This document shows positions 1 through 7,403 of a stretch of 64,000 nucleotides of DNA, in pieces (the stretch's first letter is position 1; every line of letters begins with the position of its first letter). The translations under genes and the position numbers were made by a program. The stretch is taken from contig NZ_QRZF01000008.1 in the NCBI RefSeq assembly GCF_003464595.1, forward strand, positions 124,001-188,000, given 5' to 3'. Source of the stretch: Bacteroides intestinalis. Lineage in GTDB: Bacteria > Bacteroidota > Bacteroidia > Bacteroidales > Bacteroidaceae. A model generated the notes under the pieces. It worked only from the letters and a program-made list of their open reading frames with translations. It made no database searches and had not been told where the DNA came from.

Positions 1-622
1 GGCTTGCCACTTGCTTCGGGTCTATCCCCATACCGACCAGTTTATTGACGGATATAAAGATATTCACCACTTCGGTTTGCGTGCCGAACAGGGCTACTTT
101 CATTACCCCGTCAGCAGTGATAACCTGAGTTTTGATACGCTCTGCCCAGTTGCGCATTTCTTCGTAAGAGAAACCGTCATCGCCTACCAGACCGTAATAG
201 ATGCCGAATACATCACCGAAATCGTCCGATACCGTGGGAACGGAAGCACCGGCGGGTAGTTGCGGTTGTATGTTGAGCACCTTGCGGCGAAGTTCATCCC
301 ATTTCTGCGGAATAGACTCTGCGGAAAGGGAAGGTTGAAGCTCGAATGTTATCTTGGATAGTCCGTACATGGACTCCGATTTAATTTTATATGCACCACT
401 CATCGACTGTATCTCGCGGGAGATCGGTTCGGTGATCAGTCGTTCTACTTCTGCCGGTTCTGCCCCCGGATAGCGAGTCATAATGACCGCTGACTTGATG
501 ACGAAGGGTGCATCCTCTTTCTTTCCCAACCGGCCGAATGATAGTATACCGCCGATTAGCAACACAGCTAGGAAGAAATAAACAATCTTGGTGTTGTCTA
601 ATGCATATTTAGCTAAATTCAT
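1..622 (-). CDS. RND efflux pump inner-membrane permease, N-terminal part (cut by window edge)
   Basis: The minus strand is open from an ATG at 622 to the window edge, giving about 207 residues beginning MNLAKYALDNTKIVYFFLAV. A first membrane helix lies at about residues 12-30. It is followed by the porter-domain pattern of AcrB/MexB-type pumps (RYPGAEPAEVERLITEPISR, then SMSGAYKIKSES). The pump drives proton-coupled drug or metabolite export together with a periplasmic adaptor and an outer-membrane channel. The adaptor gene lies upstream on the same strand (885-1937). The gap of 262 bases between them holds a large inverted repeat. The rest of the protein is outside the window, so completeness cannot be judged. 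Confidence 0.9.
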   Translation of the reverse strand, partial: MNLAKYALDNTKIVYFFLAVLLIGGILSFGRLGKKEDAPFVIKSAVIMTRYPGAEPAEVERLITEPISREIQSMSGAYKIKSESMYGLSKITFELQPSLSAESIPQKWDELRRKVLNIQPQLPAGASVPTVSDDFGDVFGIYYGLVGDDGFSYEEMRNWAERIKTQVITADGVMKVALFGTQTEVVNIFISVNKLVGMGIDPKQVAS

Positions 623-690
623 ATGATTTATATTTATGTTTTAGATTCTATAAATGATAATTTAGCGGCGAAGCTATTGGTATTCTGACT

Positions 691-852
691 ATCTCAATTC
701 CCCTCCTCCAGTTGGAGGAGGGGTGCCCAACGGGCGGGGTGGTAGGTGAGAGAAAAATTCCTTAATTTTATTATTCATAGGTATTTTATTGTTTTACCTA
801 CCACCTCCCCCTACGGGTACTCCTCCTCCCAAGAGGAGGAGAATTTGAGATA
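691..852. repeat. Large imperfect inverted repeat inside the efflux operon
   Basis: The left arm (691-750) and right arm (about 795-852) are near reverse complements, separated by about 45 A/T-rich bases. Each arm also contains its own small hairpin: CCTCCTCC-AGTT-GGAGGAGG at the left and CTCCTCCTC-CCAA-GAGGAGGAG at the right. The outer ends read ATCTCAATTC and its complement. The form, two hairpins head to head, is that of REP/MITE-like dispersed elements. It lies between the adaptor stop and the pump start and must be co-transcribed if the two genes form an operon. Confidence 0.8.
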
Positions 853-884
853 CTTCAGCCTTTCATCTCCTACTAAATTATCAT

Positions 885-1937
885 TTAATTGATAACTTTC
901 ACCGTCTGTCCCTCGACCAGTTGGTGCACTCCGGCAATCACAATAGTTTCTCCCGGCTGTACACCGGTAGAGATAAGAGCATTGGCTTCTCCGGTAGGAG
1001 AGTATACGGTTACTTCCCGCTTGCTTACCTTATTATCCTTTACTACCCACACATAGGTTTTCTGGTTCTCGCTTTCACCGAATATGGCACTGAGCGGAAT
1101 ATTCACAAGCTTTTCTTCCAAGAAGGGAGCTACGTCCGAAGCCAATTTGATTTTGCACGTAAATCCCGGTTTCACATCGTATAGGGAACGGTTGAAAGCG
1201 GGATCTTCAATCGTAATAGTTACCGGAATACCTGTTCCGGCTGTAGAAATGTCCAGATATTCTTCCAGTTTTGCATTGAATACCGTGCCCGGATAGGTAT
1301 CGAATACCACTTTGAATGTTACGTCCTTTGCCCGAAGTAGATAGAGATAATCATCCGGTACGGTGAATTTGATACGGAGCTTTTGTGTATTCACCAGTTG
1401 TACAATGCCTTCCCCAGAGTTCACGCGCTGATAGTTTTCTACCAGACGTTTTTCAATAGAACCGTCGAAGGGAGCGGTAAGTTTGGTATCCCGCATATTA
1501 TTGCTGGATAATTCATAAGCTGACTTTGCTTTTTGATAATTGGCAACGCTAATTTCATATTCCTGCACGGAGATAGCCTGACGTCCCAACAAGCGTTTGT
1601 TACGTTCTACCTGTGCTGCGGCAGTTTCGTAAGCGGCTTTGTCGGCGGCATATTGCAGGGAAATGTCGCGCGGATCAATGGCGGCGATCAACTGTCCTTT
1701 CTTTACTCGCTGGCCTTCTACCACAGGAAGATTTATGACCTGTCCGCTGACACGGAAGGCCAGTTTCACGTATTCTACGGCTTCTACAATACCGGAGAAG
1801 TCTTTCCGGATGACCGATTGGGAGCTGGCAGTAGCTGTCTTGACAGGTCGGACCAGCGTGGCATCGCCCTCTTTCTTGTGCCCGCATGATGTGGCAAGCA
1901 GCATCACGCTGATGGCGAACAAATAGATTTTCTTCAT
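885..1937 (-). CDS. RND efflux periplasmic adaptor (membrane fusion protein), lipoprotein
   Basis: The 350-residue protein starts with a lipoprotein signal MKKIYLFAISVMLLATSC (Cys18). It should sit in the periplasm anchored to the inner membrane and bridge an RND pump to a TolC-like channel. A lipoyl/barrel-sandwich segment is seen around residues 45-80 (EYVKLAFRVSGQVINLPVVEGQRVKKGQL), then a short coiled-coil hairpin (about 85-140), the returning lipoyl half (TKLTAPFDGSIEKRL) and a beta-barrel/membrane-proximal region. Length is normal for the HlyD/AcrA class. The pump gene follows downstream on the same strand. The outer-membrane channel gene is not in the window. Confidence 0.9.
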   Translation of the reverse strand: MKKIYLFAISVMLLATSCGHKKEGDATLVRPVKTATASSQSVIRKDFSGIVEAVEYVKLAFRVSGQVINLPVVEGQRVKKGQLIAAIDPRDISLQYAADKAAYETAAAQVERNKRLLGRQAISVQEYEISVANYQKAKSAYELSSNNMRDTKLTAPFDGSIEKRLVENYQRVNSGEGIVQLVNTQKLRIKFTVPDDYLYLLRAKDVTFKVVFDTYPGTVFNAKLEEYLDISTAGTGIPVTITIEDPAFNRSLYDVKPGFTCKIKLASDVAPFLEEKLVNIPLSAIFGESENQKTYVWVVKDNKVSKREVTVYSPTGEANALISTGVQPGETIVIAGVHQLVEGQTVKVIN

Positions 1938-1974
1938 ACTAATATATAGTTGTTCGTTTAGGTATAAAAAACAT

Positions 1975-2010
1975 AAAACCGGAAAAACAGATAATTGTTC
2001 TCCCGGTTTA
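1975..2010 (-). terminator. Probable terminator of the lacI-MFS-GH65 operon
   Basis: On the minus strand, just after the GH65 stop, an inverted repeat (TAAACCGG paired with CCGGTTTTA, extended by AACA/TGTT inside) is followed by a U-rich tract (TTTTATGTTTTTTATA). It lies between the GH65 stop at 2041 and the adaptor start at 1937. Confidence 0.6.
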
Positions 2011-2040
2011 TTTTGTTACGCGTTGTTAATGATAAGGCTT

Positions 2041-4353
2041 CTACTCCTCTATCCTGAGCAACAAATCGGTGCCCAATTTGAGCTTATAAACGTTTTTATA
2101 TACTTGTATGTTCAGTTCTTCTCCGGCAATAAGTGAAATATTTATTTCTTTGCTTACATGCATATGAAGTGTACGTCCCTGATAATTTATCTGGAAGGAG
2201 TAACTGTTCCACTTCTCTGGAATGACTGGGAAGAAAGAGAGTATGCCCTCCAGAATCTGCATCCCGGCAAAGCCTCGTACAATGGCAAGCCAGCTGCCCG
2301 GCATACTGGTGATATGCAGTCCTTGGTGAGTTTCGTTGTTGTAATCATCCAGGTCGAGACGGGTGGCATGCAGAAAGAGTTGGTAAGCCTTTTCCACTTC
2401 TCCGATGCGGGCGGCAAGAATGGAGTGGATGTGCGGGGAAAGTGAAGATTCATGCACCGTCATTGTTTCATAGAAATCGAAGTTACGGCGGACAGTTTCC
2501 TTATCGAAATTGAAATAATACAGATATAGGCCCAACAATACATCGCTTTGTTTGATGTAGCATGAACGAAGAATACGATCCCACGACCAGTGCTGATTGA
2601 TGGGGCGTTCTTCGGGTGGAATGGCATCGGCACTGTTCAGTTCCTTATCCAGGAAACCGTCATTTTGTACAAAGATCCCCAGTTCTTTATCTTCCGGCAG
2701 ATACATACGGTTGATGATGTCGCGCCAGCATTCAGCCTCTTCTTGTTGGCGGAGGTTGGTGACACGGCGTACACGCGCATATTCGTCGGGGTATTCTCCG
2801 GCAATAATTTCAAGATAGTTAAGTGTCATCCGCAGGCACTGCACACACGAGTAATTGGTGTACCAGTTATTATCTACGTTGTTCTCGTACTCATCCGGTC
2901 CGGTGACACCCAGTATCACATATTTCTGTTTTGGTTTGGAGAAAGATACACGCTGGCTCCAGAAACGGGAGACGGCGATCATTACTTCCAGTCCGTATTT
3001 GGCTACATAATCTTTGCTACCCGTGATTGCAGCATGCTGTGCAATGGCATAGACGATGATATTATTGCGATGTATTTCTTCAAAGGTAATTTCCCATTCA
3101 CTGTGGCATTCCTCACCGCTGTAAGTAACTTGCGGGAAGAGGGCGGCACCCTCTTTGAAACCCAGTTTGCGGGCATTCTCTATCGCTTTCGGTAGTTGGT
3201 TATAACGGTATATCAACAGGTTTTTTACAATCTCCCTCGGAGTAGAGAGTAGGAAGAACGGTACACAACAAAGTTCCGTATTCCAATATGTGTTTCCACC
3301 GTATTTTTCACCTGTGAAGCCTTTCGGGCCGATATTCAGGCGCGGATCATCACCGCGGTACGTTTGGCATAGTTGAAAGATGTTGTACCGGATACCCTGT
3401 TGTGCTTCCGGATCGCCTTCGATAACCACATCCATTTCTTTCCATATATTGGCCCAGGCTTGCTGATGATCGTTTTCCAGCTTATCCCAGCCGTCTATTT
3501 TAGTCTGACGGGCTTTGGTGACGGAATGTTCTATCAGTTCCTGACGTTCATCATAGAGCGACGAACTTATAACGGTATATTTGATGAGCATTACATTGTC
3601 TCCCGGTTTCACATCTGCCCCGATGCTGAACCCGGTTTGTTTCTCCTTTTCAATGCGTATCGGGTTCGAGGTGGCTTCTTTGCCGTTCTTGAAGAACTGA
3701 TAGGTCATGGCATAGCACACTTGCGCATCTTCCCGCCGGGTTTGCGTCCATAGGTAAGCACAATCCTTTGTGACACCAGAACGGAGGATATTCCATATCT
3801 TCTCGTTCAGATCATCGTCCTTATTGACTATGACTGCATCCAGGGAGGGAATCAGTGATATTCTTCCCGTATAATTGATGGAGGTGACGCTGTATTTTAT
3901 CAGACATAAATCGGGGTGAGCCATATTGTTGATATGCTCCACATGTACCCGTATTTGGTGTCCTTTGGGAGATGTGATTTCGAAGTCCCGGTAGGAGATA
4001 CCCGCTTTCATATTGAGCCTGCGGCTGAAGCTGTTCACGTCCCATTGTGCCAGGTCCAGTTCTTCGTCGATGAGACGCAGGCTGACACGACTCCAGTCAG
4101 CTGCATTGGGAATACGGGTATAGAAATGAGGGAAACCGTTTTTCCACCAGCCTACACGCGTTTTATCAAGAAAAGTGATACCGGCAACGAATGAACCACG
4201 GTATGAGTCGCTTGAATAAGGTTCCTCGAAATTGCCCCGCTGGCCGAAGCGACCGTTCCCAAGGCTGAATATACTTTCTGACATTCGCAGGTTGTCGGCG
4301 TGAAAGTTATCTTCAATAATATTCCATTCATCGGTTTTAAGGTATCTTTTCAT
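2041..4353 (-). CDS. GH65 glycoside phosphorylase, probably maltose phosphorylase
   Basis: The ATG at 4353 gives 770 residues starting MKRYLKTDEWNIIEDNF; a longer reading frame to 4437 adds a tail unlike the family. The N-terminal beta-sandwich shows the GH65 signature SIFSLGNGRFGQRGNFEE. The (alpha/alpha)6 catalytic domain carries VTGPDEYENNVDNNWYTNY, whose Glu488 is the expected general acid. There is no signal peptide, so it acts in the cytoplasm. Family knowledge: such enzymes split maltose (or trehalose, kojibiose, nigerose) with phosphate to beta-glucose 1-phosphate and glucose. The sugar transporter and lacI gene upstream, and the starch locus nearby, favour maltose. No beta-phosphoglucomutase gene is visible in the window. 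Confidence 0.88.
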   Translation of the reverse strand: MKRYLKTDEWNIIEDNFHADNLRMSESIFSLGNGRFGQRGNFEEPYSSDSYRGSFVAGITFLDKTRVGWWKNGFPHFYTRIPNAADWSRVSLRLIDEELDLAQWDVNSFSRRLNMKAGISYRDFEITSPKGHQIRVHVEHINNMAHPDLCLIKYSVTSINYTGRISLIPSLDAVIVNKDDDLNEKIWNILRSGVTKDCAYLWTQTRREDAQVCYAMTYQFFKNGKEATSNPIRIEKEKQTGFSIGADVKPGDNVMLIKYTVISSSLYDERQELIEHSVTKARQTKIDGWDKLENDHQQAWANIWKEMDVVIEGDPEAQQGIRYNIFQLCQTYRGDDPRLNIGPKGFTGEKYGGNTYWNTELCCVPFFLLSTPREIVKNLLIYRYNQLPKAIENARKLGFKEGAALFPQVTYSGEECHSEWEITFEEIHRNNIIVYAIAQHAAITGSKDYVAKYGLEVMIAVSRFWSQRVSFSKPKQKYVILGVTGPDEYENNVDNNWYTNYSCVQCLRMTLNYLEIIAGEYPDEYARVRRVTNLRQQEEAECWRDIINRMYLPEDKELGIFVQNDGFLDKELNSADAIPPEERPINQHWSWDRILRSCYIKQSDVLLGLYLYYFNFDKETVRRNFDFYETMTVHESSLSPHIHSILAARIGEVEKAYQLFLHATRLDLDDYNNETHQGLHITSMPGSWLAIVRGFAGMQILEGILSFFPVIPEKWNSYSFQINYQGRTLHMHVSKEINISLIAGEELNIQVYKNVYKLKLGTDLLLRIEE

Positions 4354-4465
4354 GGTGTGTATCTCAATGGTGATTATGGCGGTAAAGATAAACAAATAAA
4401 CGGATAAACGGCAATGATGAGGAAAAAAAGAAGACAAGGAATGTCTAAAGAATAAGATGTGTTTG

Positions 4466-4513
4466 GTTCCTTTATAAGAATCGCCCCGATCTTTTTAAAG
4501 GAACGGGGCGATT
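4466..4513. other. Interlocked inverted repeats (possible H-type pseudoknot) in the leader of the GH65 gene
   Basis: Two inverted repeats overlap in the order A-B-A'-B'. GTTCCTTTA (4466-4474) pairs with TAAAGGAAC (4496-4504). AATCGCCCCG (4479-4488) pairs with CGGGGCGATT (4504-4513). Only one base is shared. The arms can form a pseudoknot of about 9 + 9 pairs or two mutually exclusive hairpins. The element lies between the MFS stop (4582) and GH65 start (4353) and is transcribed in that operon. No U-tract follows on the minus strand, so it is not a plain terminator. Confidence 0.6.
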
Positions 4514-4581
4514 ATCGTAGAGAAGAGAGTTGTTCGTTATAGAGGGATAGACATCCCCTTTTAAGTATGTTTTCGCACGGA

Positions 4582-5958
4582 TTATGCTTTTGCTTGTTCT
4601 CCTTTGGTCTCTTTGATTAAATATACACAAACGGCACCGATAATCAACATCACACCTGCCATGACAAGCATATTTATTTCAGGCGGTAACATACCTTTCG
4701 GGGTGAACAGAGCCAGAATACTACCACCCAGCGTAGCAGCTACAATCTGCGGAATACAGATCGTTCCGTTGAACAGTCCCAGATAGGTACCCATGTGTCC
4801 GCCGCTCAGAGCATTGGTCAGGATGGTGAAAGGCAATGCCAACATAGCTGCCCATGCGCAACCGATAAGCAAGAAGGAGATGAACAATACATATTGATTG
4901 TGAACGAAATACGTGGAGATGAAACCTATACCACCCAAAACAAGACTGAGTGAGTAGATCTGTTTGCGATTCTTGAACAGCGGGATACATACAGCCCAGA
5001 GTACAGAACCAATGGCCTGTACGGCAAACAATACGCCTACCCAGTCGGCAGCATTCTGATATTGGATACTCTTAGTGTCCAGCACTATTTTGCTTGCACC
5101 GTTCACCACTGTTTCAACGGTAGGAGCATCGAATACATTGGCAGCTACACTACCATTGGTATAGGTCCACATGAACATGAAGGCAAACCAGCAGAAGAAC
5201 TGAACCAAACCTACCGTCCAGAAAGCTTTCGGTGCTTTCACCAGCAGTTTCACCATATTGATCTTTTCCTTTTTTTCCTCTTCGGTGATGCCATGGTATT
5301 CTGCATATTCGGCAGGTGGCATTTCTTTCACCTTTACCGTGGTGTAGATGACACAAAGTATCAGAATGGCTGCTCCGATATAGAAGGAATAGATAACCGA
5401 GTCGGGAACTACACCTTGGGGAGCTATGTTGCTGATACCTATCCATGTAAAAATGAACGGGAACAGGAAACCTACCAAGCTACCGGCATTGCACAGGAAA
5501 CTCTGGATAGAGTAGGCAAGACCTTTCTGCTTTTCGTTTACCATGTCGCCCACCATCATCTTGAATGGCTGCATCGCCATATTGATGGATGTATCCAGGA
5601 ACATCAATGATACTAATCCGAATATCATTGCCGTGCTGACTGCCATACCGAAACTACCGGCATTCGGCAGCAGGCACATTACCAGTACGGCTACCAGTGA
5701 ACCGACAAACAGGTAAGGAATACGTCGTCCGAAGCGTGTCCACGTTTTGTCGCTTGCAGCACCTACGATGGGCTGTACGATGATACCTGCCAATGGTGGC
5801 AATATCCAAAAATAACTTAAATTGTGCGGGTCTGCACCCAATGTCGCGAAAATACGGCTGATGTTCGCACTCTGCAAAGCATATGCGATCTGTACGCCAA
5901 AGAAGCCGAAGCTGATATTCCACAGCTTCCAAAAGCTCAAATCAGGTTTTACTTTCAT
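4582..5958 (-). CDS. MFS sugar transporter, SLC45/GPH-like, probable maltose importer
   Basis: The 458-residue protein has about 12 hydrophobic segments and the MFS loop motif GAASDKTWTRFGRRIPY near residues 60-80. The opening WNISFGFFGVQIAYALQSANISRIF matches SLC45-type (sucrose/maltose-proton symporter-like) MFS proteins found in Bacteroides. It should move a disaccharide or short glucan across the inner membrane. It sits 31 bases after lacI and upstream of the GH65 phosphorylase. This context suggests maltose or maltodextrin made in the periplasm by the starch enzymes. The substrate is inferred from neighbours only. Confidence 0.87.
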   Translation of the reverse strand: MKVKPDLSFWKLWNISFGFFGVQIAYALQSANISRIFATLGADPHNLSYFWILPPLAGIIVQPIVGAASDKTWTRFGRRIPYLFVGSLVAVLVMCLLPNAGSFGMAVSTAMIFGLVSLMFLDTSINMAMQPFKMMVGDMVNEKQKGLAYSIQSFLCNAGSLVGFLFPFIFTWIGISNIAPQGVVPDSVIYSFYIGAAILILCVIYTTVKVKEMPPAEYAEYHGITEEEKKEKINMVKLLVKAPKAFWTVGLVQFFCWFAFMFMWTYTNGSVAANVFDAPTVETVVNGASKIVLDTKSIQYQNAADWVGVLFAVQAIGSVLWAVCIPLFKNRKQIYSLSLVLGGIGFISTYFVHNQYVLFISFLLIGCAWAAMLALPFTILTNALSGGHMGTYLGLFNGTICIPQIVAATLGGSILALFTPKGMLPPEINMLVMAGVMLIIGAVCVYLIKETKGEQAKA

Positions 5959-5989
5959 TCTTAATTTTATGTATTAGATATTTATTCAG

Positions 5990-6997
5990 TTATTTCGTTG
6001 TTCCCCTCACTACAAGATTCGTCCTCACAATCTTGTTGTTACTCTTATCATCGCCCCCTCCCAGCTTGCCTGTCAGAATGCTGAAAGCACTTTTTCCGAC
6101 TTCTTCTCCGTGCTGTTCCACGGTGGTCAGTTTGGGATCTGTGCTTTGGGCAATGGCGCCGTCGGTAAACCCGCAGATCGATACTTCGTCGGGAACTTTC
6201 TTTCCAACCAGTTTGCAGGCATACAGAATGCCCGAAGCTGTTTCGTCATTGATGGCAAAGAAACCATCGGGATGGTCGGGACCTTCCAGTATGTCAGGGG
6301 TGATGGATATGGCGCGTTCTCGTGTATCACACAGCATAATCATGCTGTCGTCTACGGGAATCTTGTATTTCTTCATGGCATCCAGATAGCCATTCCGGCG
6401 ATTCTTGGTGATTTCCAGATGCGGGGCTGCTCCATAAAACAGGATACGTTTGCAACCTGTCTGTATCATATACTCCACGGCGGCAAAAGAACCGGCATAG
6501 TCGTCCACTACCACCCGTTCCGTTTTCAATCCGGTACAGATGCGGTCGTAGAACACAATGGGGATATTATTATTCAGCAGGTCCTGATAATGGTCGTATT
6601 GGGAAGTATCCTTTGCCAGAGAGGCAATCACACCACAGACGCGGGCGGCAAGGAATGAATGTACTATCTTCACTTCCTGCTCGTAAGATTCGTTGCTCTG
6701 GGCTACCAGAATATTGTATCCCGCTTCGGCGGCAGCCTTTTCAATGCCACTCAGCACGCACGAGAAAAAGTGATGTACCAGTTGCGGTACAATTACACCG
6801 ATTGTATTCGAACGGCTGGCTCGAAGATTTACTGCAAGTACGTTAGGCTTATAATTATGCTCGCGGGCGTAAGCATGTATAAGGTTGCGGGTTTCCTGGC
6901 TGATATCCGGGTTGTCCTTCAACGCTCTTGACACGGTAGAGGGCGAGACGTTCAACGCCCGTGCTATGTCCTTGATGGTAATCTGCGGTTTATTCAT
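5990..6997 (-). CDS. LacI-family transcription regulator of alpha-glucan genes
   Basis: The ATG at 6997 gives 335 residues beginning MNKPQITIKDIARALNVSPS. The helix-turn-helix and hinge are at residues 5-60 (STVSRALKDNPDISQETR, then NLRASRSNTIGVIVP). A periplasmic-binding-protein-like effector domain follows (residues 60-335) with FAINDETASGIL and TTVEQHGEEVGKSA. The ATG at 7036 would add 13 residues unlike the family, and the consensus promoter at 7023-7053 would then overlap the coding region. It heads the lacI-MFS-GH65 operon. Four LacI-type palindromes in the window (7179, 21351, 29121, 62561) are its likely targets. Their constant distance from -7 boxes suggests activation rather than simple repression; this is inference. 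Confidence 0.92.
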   Translation of the reverse strand: MNKPQITIKDIARALNVSPSTVSRALKDNPDISQETRNLIHAYAREHNYKPNVLAVNLRASRSNTIGVIVPQLVHHFFSCVLSGIEKAAAEAGYNILVAQSNESYEQEVKIVHSFLAARVCGVIASLAKDTSQYDHYQDLLNNNIPIVFYDRICTGLKTERVVVDDYAGSFAAVEYMIQTGCKRILFYGAAPHLEITKNRRNGYLDAMKKYKIPVDDSMIMLCDTRERAISITPDILEGPDHPDGFFAINDETASGILYACKLVGKKVPDEVSICGFTDGAIAQSTDPKLTTVEQHGEEVGKSAFSILTGKLGGGDDKSNNKIVRTNLVVRGTTK

Positions 6998-7022
6998 GGT
7001 ATTCTCTAAGTATTCCTTTATC

Positions 7023-7053
7023 CAAAGGTAGTGCAAACCAAAAACAATACAAA
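7023..7053 (-). promoter_or_regulatory. Consensus proximal promoter of the lacI operon
   Basis: Minus strand: -33 box TTTG (complement of 7050-7053), a spacer of exactly 19 bases, and -7 box TACCTTTG (complement of 7023-7030). This fits the Bacteroides sigma-ABfr consensus. Transcription would start near 7016, about 19 bases before the ATG at 6997. It probably gives basal lacI expression, independent of the distal operator-linked promoter. Confidence 0.7.
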
Positions 7054-7117
7054 ATAAGCTTGCTTGTTTTTTATTGCTGAGGTGCAGCTTATCTTATTGA
7101 ACTGACCTATCCGATTG

Positions 7118-7194
7118 CAAAAATAGTTGAATACATGAAATATCGCTTCTTCATTGACAGTTATCGGGTTAGAGATTTATGCAAACGTTTGCAT
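7118..7194 (-). promoter_or_regulatory. LacI-type operator and distal -7 box upstream of lacI (site A)
   Basis: A perfect 16-bp palindrome ATGCAAACGTTTGCAT lies at 7179-7194 (centre 7186.5). On the minus strand a -7 box TATTTTTG lies at 7125-7118, so the centre is 61.5 bp from its first base. There is no TTTG at the -33 position. The same distance recurs at sites B, C and D. The operator could also affect the divergent regulator gene at 7404. Confidence 0.75.
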
Positions 7195-7368
7195 GTATCC
7201 TAAGAGTTGGTAAGTATGAGGCAGAAAGTATTGGGCTAGGTGTTACATGGAAGGAGTGAAAAGTTTCAGAGCATAACAAACGATTAGAGTAGGTTACTTT
7301 AGAGGATTCCCTCATAAGATTTAGGCAATTTTTCAGAAAGGTGCAGGGCGTTTGTTACAGATTAGTTT

Positions 7369-7376
7369 TATCTTTG
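7369..7376 (+). promoter_or_regulatory. Possible -7 box for the hybrid two-component gene
   Basis: TATCTTTG lies 28 bases before the ATG at 7404. The nearest upstream TTTG (7351-7354) leaves only 14 bases of spacing, so the -33 element is poor. The 367-base gap between lacI and this gene otherwise holds the lacI promoters and operator site A. Confidence 0.45.
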
Positions 7377-7403
7377 TCCCCGACCTTTAACAAACCGAAG
7401 TGT

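Noticed and set aside
1588..1601. AACAAGCGTTTGTT palindrome-like sequence in the efflux adaptor gene
   Set aside because: It is in coding sequence, lacks the TGC ends of the operator and has no linked promoter box.
7351..7376. Complete promoter TTTG/TATCTTTG for the HTCS gene
   Set aside because: Spacing is 14 instead of about 19-20 bases, so only the -7 box is listed, at low confidence.
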